In this document: positions 11,630-24,239 of the stretch, one piece after another
Numbering within the stretch: the first letter of the stretch is position 1
How the letters are laid out: every line of letters begins with the position of its first letter
NCBI GenBank assembly: GCA_009869945.1
Contig: WIXG01000194.1
Coordinates: 62,001-126,000 of the forward strand
Direction of reading: 5' to 3'
Origin: Mesaphorura yosii
Lineage: Eukaryota; Arthropoda; Collembola; Poduromorpha; Tullbergiidae
Length of the DNA stretch: 64,000 nucleotides
The notes under the pieces: model-generated
Seen by the model: only the letters and a program-made list of their open reading frames with translations
Database searches by the model: none
What the model was told of the DNA's origin: nothing
Made by a program: the position numbers and the translations under genes

Positions 11630-13004
11630 GGCTTTGATCGCAGCTTGATCATAAACGAAACGAACACAGTGATAAGGTATTGCGATATGGTATTTATTGT
11701 TGTATGCTGTATTTTTAAGAGCTGTTATCCATTTTGCCTTGTAAAAACGGCGAGAAGCCCACGTGGATACGTGCCGAGGAAAGGTATGTGTGAGGTCGGG
11801 GCCAAACTTGAGAGCATGTCACTCAAGGTGTCTCGATCACTCGGGTAGTAGCTTGCAAAATTATACACTAATTTGAACAAAAGAGCCAACGGTGGGAATA
11901 GTCGCTAGAAGATGAGAACGCCGCTCTTGCCTCCCCAGTGTTTGATCTTTCATTGCACCTCCATACATTGACACACTCGCTAAAGCTGGGCTAATCTTAA
12001 TTGGTTGTGTACTAGCTCTTTAAGGACTGCGCTTGCTGGCATTTGGTTTGAACTTCGCGATAGCCACGTGGTCAGCCCAATTACGACTCCATTACTCACA
12101 ATTGGCAACGTGAACGGTCTTAATTATATTCTTATCCAGAATTAGTTGGTCCAAACCGGAGCATCTGCCTGCGTCATTTCGGATCAATTTCACTGCTCGA
12201 TTATCGATACCATGAAAATGGAAATCAACCAATTGCCATTAGCCTCATGACTCATAACTGTCATAACCGAAATTGTGCATTTATGCTGCCATAAAGCGGA
12301 AAGATAGCTATATAAAAATTAGTTGGCTATTGGAAAATACTACTTAATGCTCGTCAGGTCTGTTAGTTTGTGACCTACTTAAAGTAGTTTACTTTGGGAT
12401 GTGCTTGATTAAGACGCTTAGGTTCGTTGGCGATTCATGCGTTGGCCAATTCCATTTTACAAGTACGTCATCAGGCTTTATTTGTTTTTCCTTACGCTTA
12501 CGTCTTTAGTTAATGTGAAGTTTTACGACTGTTTTTACTTTCGTGAGTACAATGCAGCTATGCTTTGATGAAGGCTCAAGATGCTATTCGACTGAAGTCA
12601 AGTGTATCGAAGGTTTATGTAAAATGGATCCATAAATCGAGACAGCATATATTTTATTATCGAAATTACGAACTGCAGTATCCGGATTTCTTTGGATTTT
12701 ATGTGTGAATTGAATGGCACCTTATACAAACCATCGTTGGACATTCTGTTGCTACTACATTATACTAAGGGCTTGGAGTTGCTATCTTTTTTACGCTAAT
12801 GATATTATTTAGTTTAAAAAAGTCGTAATATTAAACGAGTGTCATGATATTGAAGAGACTGATTGAACCAAACGATCAGGTGGTATCTTTCTTTCTTTGG
12901 CATGACATGAACAATTGCACTTGATTTTCAGGAGTTTCAGGTGTAAGACATTTTAAGACAAGAAATCAAGGCACAGAGAGCTTGCGGATTGTTGACCAGT
13001 TAAA
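11630..13004. repeat. Spacer between WSD copies 2 and 3, with a duplicated 3' flank
   Basis: No gene is visible. The proximal part (about 11640-11700) is the 5' flank shared with WSD copy 1. The distal part from about 12360 to 13000 resembles 8165-8830, downstream of the intact WSD gene, supporting a segmental duplication larger than the coding region. The rest shows no recognisable coding or repeat content. Confidence 0.45.
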
Positions 13005-14612
13005 TCAATTTGAAGCAGGTGCCTCCAGTTTTTCAAATTCCTGGAAGAACAATCTCGTAACCTCCCGAACATCGTCCTCTGACAGCATGCATTTGTCCCC
13101 GCTGCACAAAAACTGGGTTCGTCCCGCGTACGACATCATGGGAATAAAGAAAGGGACCGGAGGCTCCAGGAAGTTTCATTCCAATCAAACCGAACTGGAG
13201 CCACGGGTTCTAGCAAGTTGGTAGTGATGAGAGGAGGGTCTGGAGTGAAACGATGCATCAGCTGCTGAAAGGGAAAGACGGCCGGCAGCCGAATCCAGAG
13301 TTCGGACATCAAGAGCACCACATGGCTCAATCGACTCTTTTCCCTCCGTCAACATCTGGTCGCATTACTTCAGACGGGTGATCGGATTTCCTTCTCCCAC
13401 CGGCAACCGGTGCGTGAACATGTGCCTGAAAATCGACATTGAGTGGGTGAGTTGAATTAAATGCGTGAAGTGCTCTGCGTATTAACTCACATGAAATTGC
13501 AAAGACTTTCTGGATGTCGGTAGGATGCTACCGCCTGAATGAAGTTCAAGAGCTCAGGGACAGCGCCCTTTGAGTACTTGTCAAGGAGAAAAGCCCTCAG
13601 AGCCCCTGCAAAAGCAGCCTGCACCACGGGGTTTGTCCTCACCTTCTGCTGCTTGCCGATCTTCTTCACCCGCTCCATGCTTACGACTTCCTCCGACAAG
13701 ACGACTTGGTGGCACAGTTTCCGGTCGCCCGTGATCGGCTCCCAGGGCACTTGTCGCCAAGGCAGAGATGAGGTCCTCGTTCTCGCTCTCATCATGCATG
13801 TCAGTTCAAGCAGCACATGAAATGGATAGAGGAGTGCATTCCAAAACCCGAATTGACTTTCTGGAGCTCTCGGTAAAGGCAGAAAGACGGGGCCGGGGTC
13901 GTCTGCGCATCGCATCAAGGCGCGAATGCTTGAATAGCCGTCAGCCAGCCTGAGAGACAGACAGCGTCAACATAAAGGATCGACTTGGAATAAATTCTCA
14001 TTCCATTTTCATAACCACTCACGAGTGATGAAATTTGAAAAGCAGATGGTTCTAACGTGGTTCTTCTCGCACATCCACAACCACCAAAATACTCCACGGA
14101 CTTTTGTACTGAGGCAGTGGCTCTCGCAGAAACTCCTGCTTCACCTTCAGCAAATCTTCCCCAGGATGCAAATTTCGGCGGTGCACATGATCGTCGATGC
14201 TGAAGGCAGACTCCTGCTTCCAAAAGAAGTAGCCAGCCCAATGAGTGAGGTATTGCTGGAGTTCGGGGTATGCCAGTCCAATTTTGCTGGTGGAGGAAAG
14301 GGCGGAGATGAGACCCTTCTCAATGAGTCTTTTCATTCACTTAAAATCCAGCAGTGTGCCGCCATTCTGCATCTGTATAGTGCAGGAGAGTGCAAGATTC
14401 ATGCCCGGCTCGAGATGATGCTCCCGGCGAAGGAACAGCGGACCGTGCGCCCGCAGCATGTGGGACAGATCGGGATGGAGGAGTGGAGCATAGCGGGCGA
14501 CCAACCAATGGTAGACCACGACGGGCACTACAATTGTCGGAAGAAGCGCACACCAGAGAAATGTGGTTCCGAGGAACCAACAAAGCAGAGCCCAAGTTCT
14601 GCGCGTTGTCAC
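13005..14612 (-). pseudogene. WSD acyltransferase pseudogene, full-length, multiply disrupted
   Basis: All three exons of the intact copy are recognisable with the same intron positions: exon 1 from 14612 (TM segment LPTIVVPVVVYHWLVA), exon 2 about 13490-13937 (DGYSSIRALMRCADDPGPV, PWEPITGDRKL), and exon 3 from about 13427 (HRLPVGEG). The active-site motif HHSLADG survives across intron 1. Lesions seen: TGA at 14337-14339 in place of an Arg codon (FK-stop-MKRLIE against FERVKTLIE); TAG at 14052-14054 just before the HH motif; TAA at 13365-13367; a frame change near 13330; and another near 13170, after which MMSYAGRTQFLCSG resumes. The final TGA is at 13005-13007. The well-preserved sequence and splice sites suggest recent loss of function. 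Confidence 0.93.
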
Positions 14613-15649
14613 AAGTGAGGCGAAGGGGCTTGGTCGGGCTCAGGCGGACGACCCAAATGACATCGTGGCTCACTCCGCGGTATGTGCCTTCTCTCCAGAA
14701 ATAAAACTCCAACTATTGGATCTCTGTTCATTTTATAAAGAACGGACGGGTTCGGCATCCTTTGTACTCTTCACACTGTGCAAGGTCAGTTTCACAATAT
14801 TGCAATTTTGGTAAGTGCAGTGTTGACATTACAGGCCTGGATATCATTCGTCTATTTTGGCACTTAATTTTTTCTCCGTCTGGGAATTCAGTCAATCTCA
14901 GTCTGGTGCATGTTATGCAATGTACAATCTTGCAATTTATTTGCACTTATGATTAAGTGATAAAATTATTACTAGCCTCTGTCGAGAGTGTTTCAGTTGC
15001 ATCCGTTCTCAACTGGTCAAGGCCAGATTAGGCCAAACTAGTGCAAATGCACGTGCAGTTTGCAGTTGCGGTTCGATTCGGACGTGTGATCTTTCGCCAT
15101 GCATTCGAGAACTCGTTAAAGCCGGAAAGTTTTAACGCCGGAACCGGTGATAATATAAATTTCCCAATGCATAAAATCTTAGCGCAATGAAAATGAAATG
15201 ACCTTTGGTTTTGGTTTTGCCCGGACAAAGTCGGTTTAAACCATGCAATAGCTCAATCCTTTTCCTCATTACGGTTGATGAGTAAATTGCATTCTTGAAC
15301 ATTGCTGATTGCACACAATACAGTAACATTACGATATCTACGTAGCTCTTGCGTGTATCTCTTAATTACATTGTTATTAAGCACTCGGACATGAGCTGGC
15401 CATCGTCACAGGCAATTCCGCTACTCATGACTACGTTACATACGTTAAAATGGAAATGAGACATCGCCATTACATTAGCATTAGCCGTTTTGACTTTCCT
15501 TACTTTTCTATCTTCTGTGGTTTACTCTGCCAAGATCAATGGCCCACGTCAAAAGCAATATCAATTAGGCGTTAGCAATTGTCACGTCACATATGCGAAT
15601 TGGAATTGCTGCGAATTAAAGTTGCTACAAGTACGTAATAAAAAGACTG
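14613..15649. other. Intergenic region between WSD pseudogene and the ATPase gene
   Basis: No gene is visible. Several short overlapping open frames on both strands lack recognisable content. The 5' parts should contain the former promoter of the minus-strand WSD pseudogene and the promoter of the plus-strand ATPase. Confidence 0.55.
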
Positions 15650-15657
15650 TATAAAAG
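15650..15657 (+). promoter_or_regulatory. TATA box of the Na+/K+-ATPase-like gene
   Basis: TATAAAAG at 15650-15657 lies 108 bp upstream of the predicted ATG at 15765 on the same strand. The distance leaves room for a short 5' UTR. Confidence 0.6.
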
Positions 15658-15764
15658 GTTACCAGCCCAGACTACTTTAGTTTCTTTGTTCAAACACCAG
15701 CCGGACATTCTTTTTCTGTTCTTGGACAAGGAATTTCGGCTGTGCCTGGCTCTGAGCTGCGAAG

Positions 15765-18700
15765 ATGCCCCAGACGAAGACGTACCACGTGAATCAGGCC
15801 TTCCAGCCTGACGTAGTGACTGGAGAGAACGGAATCGAGGTCATCCCGCCCTGCCGATACTGCATTCCTTTGCCCGGAACTGGTAGATAATCAATTTGTT
15901 CGTCTAGGTCATAATTGGCGCTGAAAGACCCGGCCAAGGAACGGGCGATGATAACTTGGGGAAGAGTCGTTACGAGTTGGACGACCACCGGATCCCGTTG
16001 ACGACACTCACAGCGAGATACTGCACGAATGTGACCCAGGGGCTGAGGTCCGCCCAAGTGGAGAAGAACCGAACCAAATATGGCGCAAACGTCCTCGTAC
16101 CGCCTCCAAAACCTTCGTTAGTCCTGGAATTCTTCAAGTGTGTGTTTGGAGGTCTGAATGGACTGCTCTGGGCCTGCGTGATCCTGAGTCTTTCCTCCTA
16201 TTTTGCGCAGTATGCCTTCTCTCAGCCAATTGCTCCGGATAATGTAAGTTGCTCTACCAGGCTCCACCAGTATACAAAGTCTCTACTTCGATTACATCCC
16301 ATGAACTTTAATGCGGCCCTATTTAAATCCAGCTGCTGCTCGCATGTGCCCTTATCGTGGTGGTCCATGTTTCCGGAGCGTTTGCGTTCTACCAACAATT
16401 CAAGTCTGACCGCATCATGGAATCCTTCAAGAACATGGTTCCACATTTTGCACATGTAATACGTGATGGACGCAAGACTGAGGTTGCTGTGACTGACTTG
16501 GTTGTTGGTGACATTGTGGAAATCAAGTGAGTGCGAGTAGTTCGATTTCGTTCCGAGGACGCAGGAATTGACGCAGGGGGGTTCTCCTTTCAGGTATGGT
16601 GATCTGATCCCTGCTGATGTTCGAATCCTCGAATGTTCCAACTTCAAAGTGGACAACAGTTCACTTACAGGTGAATCTGAGCCTCAGAAGCGGAGTGCGG
16701 ATTGTACGGACGAGAATCCGATGGAGACCAAAAATTTGGCCTACTTCTCTACGAACGCCCTCGAGGGGCATGCGAAAGGATTGGTGGTCAAAACGGGGCC
16801 AAACACGGTGATGGGTCGCCTGGCGTCATTGACGAGCACCGTCGACTCGGGTGACAGTCCAATCAAGAAGGAAATGAACCGCTTCATTTTAATTATGAGC
16901 ATTCGCTCGCTGCTCTTTGGTGGCACTTTTTTCGTTGTTGCACTTCTTATGAACTACACGTGGGTCAGCGCCATCTTCTTTGTTGTCGGGATCGTCGTAG
17001 CAAATGTTCCGGAAGGTTTGACGGTAACTTTCACGATGGTGCTCGCCCTCACTGCAAAGAGAATGGCCGGCAAAAACTGCCTGGTCAAAAACATTCAATC
17101 TGTGGAGACGCTCGGCTCTACTTCCGTGATCTGCAGTGATAAAACGGGAACCCTGACGCAAAACAAAATGTCAGTCTCACATCTCTGGTTCAATAACGAC
17201 ATTGGAGAGGCGGACACAAACGAGTACACAAAAACGCGTACGCGGTTCTTCGCGACGGATGCCACGAATGGATTCGCGGAGCTCGCGAACGTCGCCTGCC
17301 TCTGCTCGAAGGCCACGTTCCATCCTGAGGACGAACTACTCCCAGTTTTAAAGAGGTGAGTTGACTTCTGTGAGACTGTGTCGAGGGCCGAACTTCAACT
17401 CAAATCTAATGAATAGGAGGTTAATTTTGTGTTGGTAGACGCGTGAATGGCGACCCATCCGAGGCGGCCATCCTGAAGTACATGGAAGATAATTTCGGGA
17501 ACGTCATCCAGTATCGCGAGCAGCGACCCAAACTGATGGAAATCCCCTTCAACTCGAGAAACAAGTTCCAGCTCTCGATCCATGATGTCCGGGATTCGGG
17601 GGACCAACGTTACTTGGTTGTAGTAAAAGGGGCGCCGGAGCGGATTGCGAACCTCTGCTCAGAGATCCTTATCGGAAACCAGACGCACAAATTCGATTAT
17701 CGCTGGAAAAAGGAGTTCAACGATGTGTACATGCAGCTGGGGAGTTTGGGAGAGCGTGTGTTTGGATTCTGCGACTGCAGGCTCCCATTGGACAAGTATC
17801 CGGTCGGGTGCACGTTCGATAGCGAGAGCGAAGAGTTTCTGGAGCTGAAATACAGATTTGTGGGACTCATGTCAATGATCGACCCACCTCGACCGTCAGT
17901 GCCCGACGCGGTGGTAAAATGCCGAGTAAGTTTTCATAAATTATTACATTAACCCATGGATGGACATAGTTTGACCTGGGGTTCTAGGCTGCTGGTGTCA
18001 AACTCGTGATGGTCACGGGCGACCACCCAGTGACTGCCACTGCCATTGCGCGGTCAGTCCACATTCTCTCCGAAGGCAACAAAACCATTGAGGAGTTGGC
18101 CATGGAACGTTTCTGCTCAGTCGACGAGATCGATCCGAAGGAAGTCAAGGCGGCCGTCGTGACCGGAGTAGAACTCGACCTCCTCACTGCGGAACAGCTC
18201 CGAAACGTGATTCTCAACCATGAAGAGATAGTTTTCGCTCGTACATCCCCGGAACAGAAATTCACAATCGTCGACGCGTTCCAGGACCTTGGCTTTGTCG
18301 TGGCGTGCACGGGCGACGGAGTGAACGACAGTCCTGCACTGAAAAAGGCGGACATTGGCATCGCGATGGGCATAACAGGCACTGAGGTTTCAAAGGAGAC
18401 GGCGGACATGATTTTGATGGATGACAATTTCGCGACAATCGTCACGGGAATCGAGGAAGGGCGACTAATCTTCGACAATATCAAGAAGCTGATTTGCTAC
18501 AATCTGAGTGATAACATCGCTGAGATGTACTCCGTGTGGGCATTCATTATTCTCGCATGCCCGCTTCCGATGGGTAATAATGATATTAATGACAGGGTCA
18601 ATGAGTGAGTGGATTAATCAATTTGCTCATGGACATTTTGCAGGAACCATCGCCATGTTGTTGTCAGTGCTCGGAACGGACGTGTTCCCAGCCATCTCAA

Positions 18701-19380
18701 TCGCACACGAAACGGCCGAAGCTGACATCATGAAGCTGAAGCCTAGGAACCCGCATACTGATAAGCTCGTGACCCCACAACTCTTGTCGTACACGTACGG
18801 TCAGACGTCCGTGATTGAACTCTGTGCTGGATTCTTTACGTATTTCGTCACGATGGGCTACAACGGCTTTTTGCCTCAGAAACTATACGGAATCGGCTCC
18901 GACTGGACTGACTCGGCAATAAACGACCTGGAAGACAGTTACGGGCAAGAATGGTCGTATGCAGCGCGGTCACAACTCGGAATCACGGCACAGACCGCCT
19001 TCTTCGCGTCTATCGTGCTCACGCAAGTCTCGAACGTGGTAATCTGCAAAACGCGGAGACTGAGTTTATTCCAGAAGGGAATAGGGAATTGGCTCATGAA
19101 TTTTGCGATTGTGTTTGAGCTCGGCCTGCTTGCGCTCTTCATCTACACACCATATCTCAATACTGGGCTTAATCTGGCTCCACTTCCGTAAGTGTCTTAA
19201 AATCGAAGAGTTATTTTTGCCCTTTATTGGGTTAGTAACAATTGGTGAACTTTCAGCTGGGAATCGTTCATCCCACCGATTCCGTTTATGATTCTAATGC
19301 TTACTTACGACGAACTACGGCGCTTGGGAATTCGTGCGACGAAGGAAGGGTCTTGGTTTCATTCTGAGTTTTATACATAA
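15765..19380 (+). CDS. ATP1A: Divergent Na+/K+-ATPase alpha-type P-type pump
   Basis: Eight exons (15765-15812, 15908-16243, 16333-16526, 16594-17355, 17439-17925, 17988-18573, 18644-19187, 19257-19380) join in phase to 1,026 residues, the usual size of a P2C ATPase. The first donor (15812/15813) is the least certain. Visible elements: actuator motif LTGESEP; VPEGL in TM4; phosphorylation motif [17 protein letters not shown] in the nucleotide-binding domain; [17 protein letters not shown] in the P domain; and the C-terminal VYDE-like [11 protein letters not shown]. The sequence is unusual at the cation sites. TM5 reads YNLSDNIAE (standard YTLTSNIPE), TM6 reads LSVLGTD (standard CIDLGTD), TM8 reads TQVSNVV (standard VQWADLV) and TM9 reads VFELGLL (standard LFEETAL). 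In pig numbering these are S775D, D804V, D926N and E954L; E327, N776, E779, D808 and Q923 remain. The fold and catalysis look intact, so ion specificity or stoichiometry is probably changed. It is likely a paralogue rather than the housekeeping pump. Confidence 0.93.
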
Positions 19381-19433
19381 TTTTACATGTAAAAATCTAG
19401 AATAGTTTTAATTAGTTCCGTTTATGTATAAGG

Positions 19434-19439
19434 AATAAA
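19434..19439 (+). terminator. Poly(A) signal of the ATPase gene
   Basis: AATAAA lies 54 nt after the ATPase stop codon on the same strand, in the short gap before the convergent SLC7 gene. Confidence 0.65.
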
Positions 19440-19551
19440 TATTTAAGACGAATTATCTCCATTTTGGTTTGGTTCGCTAAAATGATTAAATCCGACAAGA
19501 TAAAAGTAATCGCAGAATTGTGATCGCAGGCTGAATCCTTATCCATAAATG

Positions 19552-21858
19552 TTAGTCTTGTTTCACGCTAAGAAAGACTTTCTGGATCAATTCGGTTCCA
19601 TCTTTCGATACACTTTCAAATATTTTCGGATGCCACCACACGAACAGGAAATAGACAGGAATTCCTGCGAGTATAAAATTAAGCAATCGTATTCATTAGT
19701 TGCTTGCATATTGCTATTGTCGTTGACTGTGAATGCAATCATGTCATTACCAGTGACCGTGATTAAGATTCCCATTCCAACTTCCAACGGCCTCACGTAG
19801 CACGGAACAAAGACCAAGAAGGCACACAGCAGCAGGAAAGTAATTGGAAAGAGTAAATGCACCTGGAGAACGACGACACGATACAACCAGAGGTTTGGAG
19901 GCCAAGCAATTAGATTATCAAGTAGAGCAGCGACGTGACGTATGTAAACTGAGACTGAAACTTACCTTAATTGGCCTTTTTAAATCTGGTTTTGTGAACC
20001 GGAGGTAAAGCAGTCCACTGACACTTATCAGAATGAATGAGCTTTCAACAAATGACGCGTACTCAATCAGAGCAAAGATGTTGGACGTGGACAAATACAG
20101 CAGGCTTAATCCACCCTAATTAATTGTTGAGTTACTTATTAGATACACGAGACTTTGAGTATTTCTGAACCATTGGTCCTTCCAATAGGAACTGACTTAC
20201 AAGGAATATTAAAGCCGGTGTTGGTGTAAATCTCTCGGTGGAAATGAGAGACAATGCTTGAGGAAAATGCCCAGCTCGCGCGCCAACAAAAAGAAGTCTA
20301 AAATGGGCAGAACTACCATCATGTAACACTGGTAACATCCATCGACCCATGGTGATAAAGCTGAAGGCTTACCGGGAAGAGGTCATAATATGGACCGAGA
20401 GTCCTCCGAAAGTGGACAACGCCACGAAAACCGGCATGACCCAAGCCATTGGCCCCAGTATTTTGTCTCCGAATGTCTGCGACGCAATGCAAGCGCAAAA
20501 TGTAAACAACTTATTTTAATCGAAAACTTTCACACAGTTAATCACGTACCACTGCGATCGCATCACTTGCCAACATCTCGGATCGATTCAGCACTGCCAA
20601 GTAGCCAACGTTCGCCAGTGCATAAATCAGGGAAACAAGTGGCAGCGAAATAAAAATAGCTCGAGGCAGATTCCTACATGCGAGAGGACGGAAATTGCGC
20701 TTTAAGTAAGCAAAATATCGACGTGGAACGCCAGTTCACTAACTTGTATGGATCTTTCAGTTCCTCCGTCATGAAATTCAAGTAATTCCATCCTGCGTAC
20801 GAAAAGATTCCTGAGTAGAAGCTGACAGCAATTGATCCAGGGTCCGTCTGAGAGTTTGCGAATGGTTTGCGAAAGTTTTCCGTGTGGCCACTGAAGAGGT
20901 GGACGAGCCCAGCGACGATGACTGTGCATAGGCCACCGACTTTAGCAAACAGGAACACGTTTTGAACTCGAGTAGTGATCCGCACATTGTAACAGTTGAG
21001 CCACGTCAGGAAAATTATCGTGGCTGCAGCGAGGAGCCGGACGGCGTGGTCAGGAACGGGACAGCCAAGATAGAACATCGGCTGAATCACGTATTTACTG
21101 AATGTCAGTGCCATGATCGCATTCGTTGTTGGTCTGATATGAAGAAACCAATGAATCATTATTCATTGCTCAGGTCAGCGTCAGCGCCTCAGCCTCGGCT
21201 CCATGCATACTTACACAAATACGATATTCGCGTCCCAAAGGAACAGGAACGAAGGCAGTGACCCGAAAGCTTCACGTATGTATGCGTAATCACCACCAGA
21301 GTATGGAAGCGTCGTCCCAAGTTCGGCATAGCAAAGCGCTCCGATCATAGACAGCAGTCCGGTCAGGATCCAGACCAGCAGCGTGAGCCCGACGCTGTTG
21401 GCGTCTGCGAGGACGCCCTTTGGGGAGATGAAAATCCCTACAAAATTGAATACGTTGAAGAGATACCACAAGAATAACTAGCATGTTAATACTCATTATT
21501 AGTTCACAAAATTCAAGTAAACTTGATGGCATCGTCCAACACAAGTAGAGTTTTATTGAACTTTCTGTCATTAAAATTTAATGATGTGCCCCGTCTGACA
21601 CCACGAGCCGTCTTCTGATGCGACGAAGACGCAAAACTGGACAATTTCTGTCATAATTATACAATAGCAGATGATGGACGTTTTTGCATACACACTTCTC
21701 AGACAAATGACGTTGAGAAATTCGTGTTGGAAAACTGAACCGTCACATCCGTTACCTGATCCGATGATGATCCCGACGATGATTGCAACTCCCTCGAAGA
21801 GTCCGACCTCTCTCTTGAGCCGGATCACGCTTCCGGAGACGTCTGGGACTTCCTTCAT
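19552..21858 (-). CDS. SLC7A: SLC7 L-type amino-acid transporter (CD98-associated light chain)
   Basis: A 12-TM APC-superfamily transporter of the LAT / y+LAT group (Drosophila minidiscs-like), which exchanges large neutral amino acids at the plasma membrane as a heteromer with an SLC3A2-type heavy chain. The start at 21858 gives [20 protein letters not shown]. Then come [14 protein letters not shown] and, after an intron, [10 protein letters not shown] (TM1 substrate-binding loop), [24 protein letters not shown]-type GCPVPDHAV with the cysteine that disulfide-links to the heavy chain, [16 protein letters not shown] (TM6), [38 protein letters not shown], and [15 protein letters not shown]. 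The stop is at 19552-19554. About nine exons, near 490 residues. Its 3' end faces the ATPase 3' end 171 bp away. Confidence 0.92.
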
Positions 21859-24239
21859 GTTGACAAAGGAGGCTTGGTTTATTCAGTTGGATTAAAACAC
21901 TTGAACTCCAGTAAACTTTGTAAAGTTAGAACACTCGATACCCAATTTATACTTCTGCTTTCCCTCTCACGTGCAAATACAATTTCATTAAGTACCGCGC
22001 CGAGGTCATTAGAAATTCACTTTACACTTAGCACTTAATTAAATGCAAACTGGCCAATTAGGTACTTTAGTGCGAGTGGCGAAGCGAAACTGAAATGCTG
22101 TTCATCCACGTTAACTTGAGATCAGTTCGGGAGATCGACTGTGGTAGGACAAAACAAAGATGAACTGAAACTGACTGAGACGAAGATGCTCTGTACTCAC
22201 GAATGAAAAACTAAAGCCGCAGCAAGCCAGCAATAGTCAAGGAGCAGTGCGAGCGACAAGCGACGGTCTGTTTTCCTGGCAAACAAATGGATGTAGACTG
22301 CATTCACCGCGCGTAGATTCTTCGGTCAGTTCAATGATGCTGATAGTGATGTATTGTATTAAGGCACCGACTAGACGCAAATGATTGATAAGCCCACCAG
22401 AAACTCATTAACTTGTCATTTGCACTTTAATCTGCGTCTATTCTTGCCTTTGACTGCTTGACGTCTGTTGCATAATTAAAGATTATCAGGAACTTGATTG
22501 TTCTAATTCCAGTTGTAATGACACAAAAAGTTGTCCCGCAGCATGTGGCATGTTACCTTTACGATGAGAGGATCGCGCACCTCGAGCCAATCCCTTACTG
22601 TCATTGTCAACGAACGGCACAACACGCATTTACGCAGTGGAACCCATTATGAAAATGAAAATGCGAATGTCGAATTTCCAAATTGAACACTTGTACACGC
22701 TTTTTGCCACACAAAATGGACGGGATTTGTAATTATAAAAGAATAATGTGTAGCCAAGGCACTCTTCAGTCTCACGTAAAAATTTGTGTCGCAAACAAAT
22801 ATTTTCACACGCTCTTCCTGTCCTGCTCTCGTCTATTTATGATCTCTGTCTGAACTGTCTGAACTCAGCACGTTTCTTGCAGCACTGAACCAAGCTGAAC
22901 CAGAGTTACGTAATCACGCCTGCTGCCAGCAGTATCAAGTAACACAAGACGGGATGTAACTTTGAAAGATATTTCGTCAGATTCGCATTTGCAAATCGCA
23001 GATTCTGCAAAACGGGACAAGATTGATAAAAATATCTTCGCACACCGCTCGCGCAGCCAACATGGCACGATTCCGACTCGTTCAACTCCCGCTTTTCGGA
23101 CCACGAACCCGTAATTACCCGACTCTGGGTTTTCGCCATCGCACTGCCCAGCGTAACGTGCAGTGCATCGTGGCTCATGCTAGCCAAGACGATGCGTAAA
23201 GTTTCCGGTCTTTGTTGAGTGCGATCTCGCCTTCGTACCTCGTGTGAGCCGCAACCACGCATTATTGCATCATGCTGCTTGAGTTTAGTCTGGGTTTGGC
23301 GATTATTATTTTGTCCATGCATACGCAAGACAGCAATTTCTTAGTTTCGCTTCATTTATCTTAATTACTCTCCAGTCACTACATTAAACCTAAAAATACT
23401 CTCAGACTTTACTCAATTCCAATTCCAGATTTATCTCGCCCAGATTTGCGTTTGCAGTCAATGGAATTTGGAACTGCCAAGTTTACCATTTTGCATCCTT
23501 TAATCTTGTTAATGTACCGTGTCTAGACACAGTGAGAATGTGATATTGAGCAAATCAGAAAAAGGCAAATAGACAATGCTCATTTATATTCAAATGATAT
23601 CCCAATAAAATGAACACAGTGAAGACGCATGACTCGCATTTAGGAAGTGCTAATAGGACGATGGGACTTGTAGCAGATTAAGTATTTACTGCTCTCCACC
23701 TCGTGCCATTGTTATGTGTCTGAACATTTGGGCCAGTCAGTGGTTGGAGAAATGATGAATAAATTACCCTGAACTAACATGTTGAAATGTGACCTTCGTG
23801 AAGGGTGAAGCTGGTATTCTGCTTCTACTAAACTTCATGGCAGCATTGCAATATATTAAACTGAATTGACAAAATTATTCCGCGTCCCTGCTGAAGAACT
23901 TTGAAAATTGTGACCCCATTGACCTGAAGTAATCAGTGACAGTAATATTTTGATTATCGATTCGACGCGTTATTGACGAATGCTCTTGTTAGTAGTTCGT
24001 GATTCTCATCGAGAATTTACGACTGCGTGTTTCCTACATTTTGTGTTGCACTGCTCTCGCTCGCTGCCCGTGTCAGCGTGATTCCGATTGTCCGATTCTA
24101 CTCGGAGCCCTCGGAGCCTCTGGAAAGATGATCAGACTTTGAGAAGGGAAAACCATCCGCAAAGATCTTTACATGCGCAATAATAGGAGTCACCTCGCGG
24201 TTGCAATTTGAAGTAAATTTTGATTGCAGGTTGCAAACA
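21859..24239. other. Gene-free region upstream of SLC7
   Basis: About 2.4 kb without a recognisable gene. Open stretches at 22865-23328 on the minus strand have no family resemblance and no good splice context. The region presumably contains the SLC7 promoter and 5' UTR exon(s). I see no tandem repeat or element. Confidence 0.5.

Noticed and set aside
15070-15095. GGTTCGATTCGG resembling a tRNA B box
   Set aside because: No matching A box or cloverleaf arms upstream at the right distance; I could not fold a tRNA.
15813-15907. Continuing the ATPase first exon to TAA at about 15890 with a 25-nt intron
   Set aside because: A 25-nt intron is too short; a donor at 15812/15813 gives a 95-nt intron in phase, although the donor GTAGTG is not strong.
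22865-23328. Overlapping minus-strand open frames upstream of SLC7
   Set aside because: Two frames of similar length in one place, no recognisable domain, no acceptor/donor pairing with neighbours.
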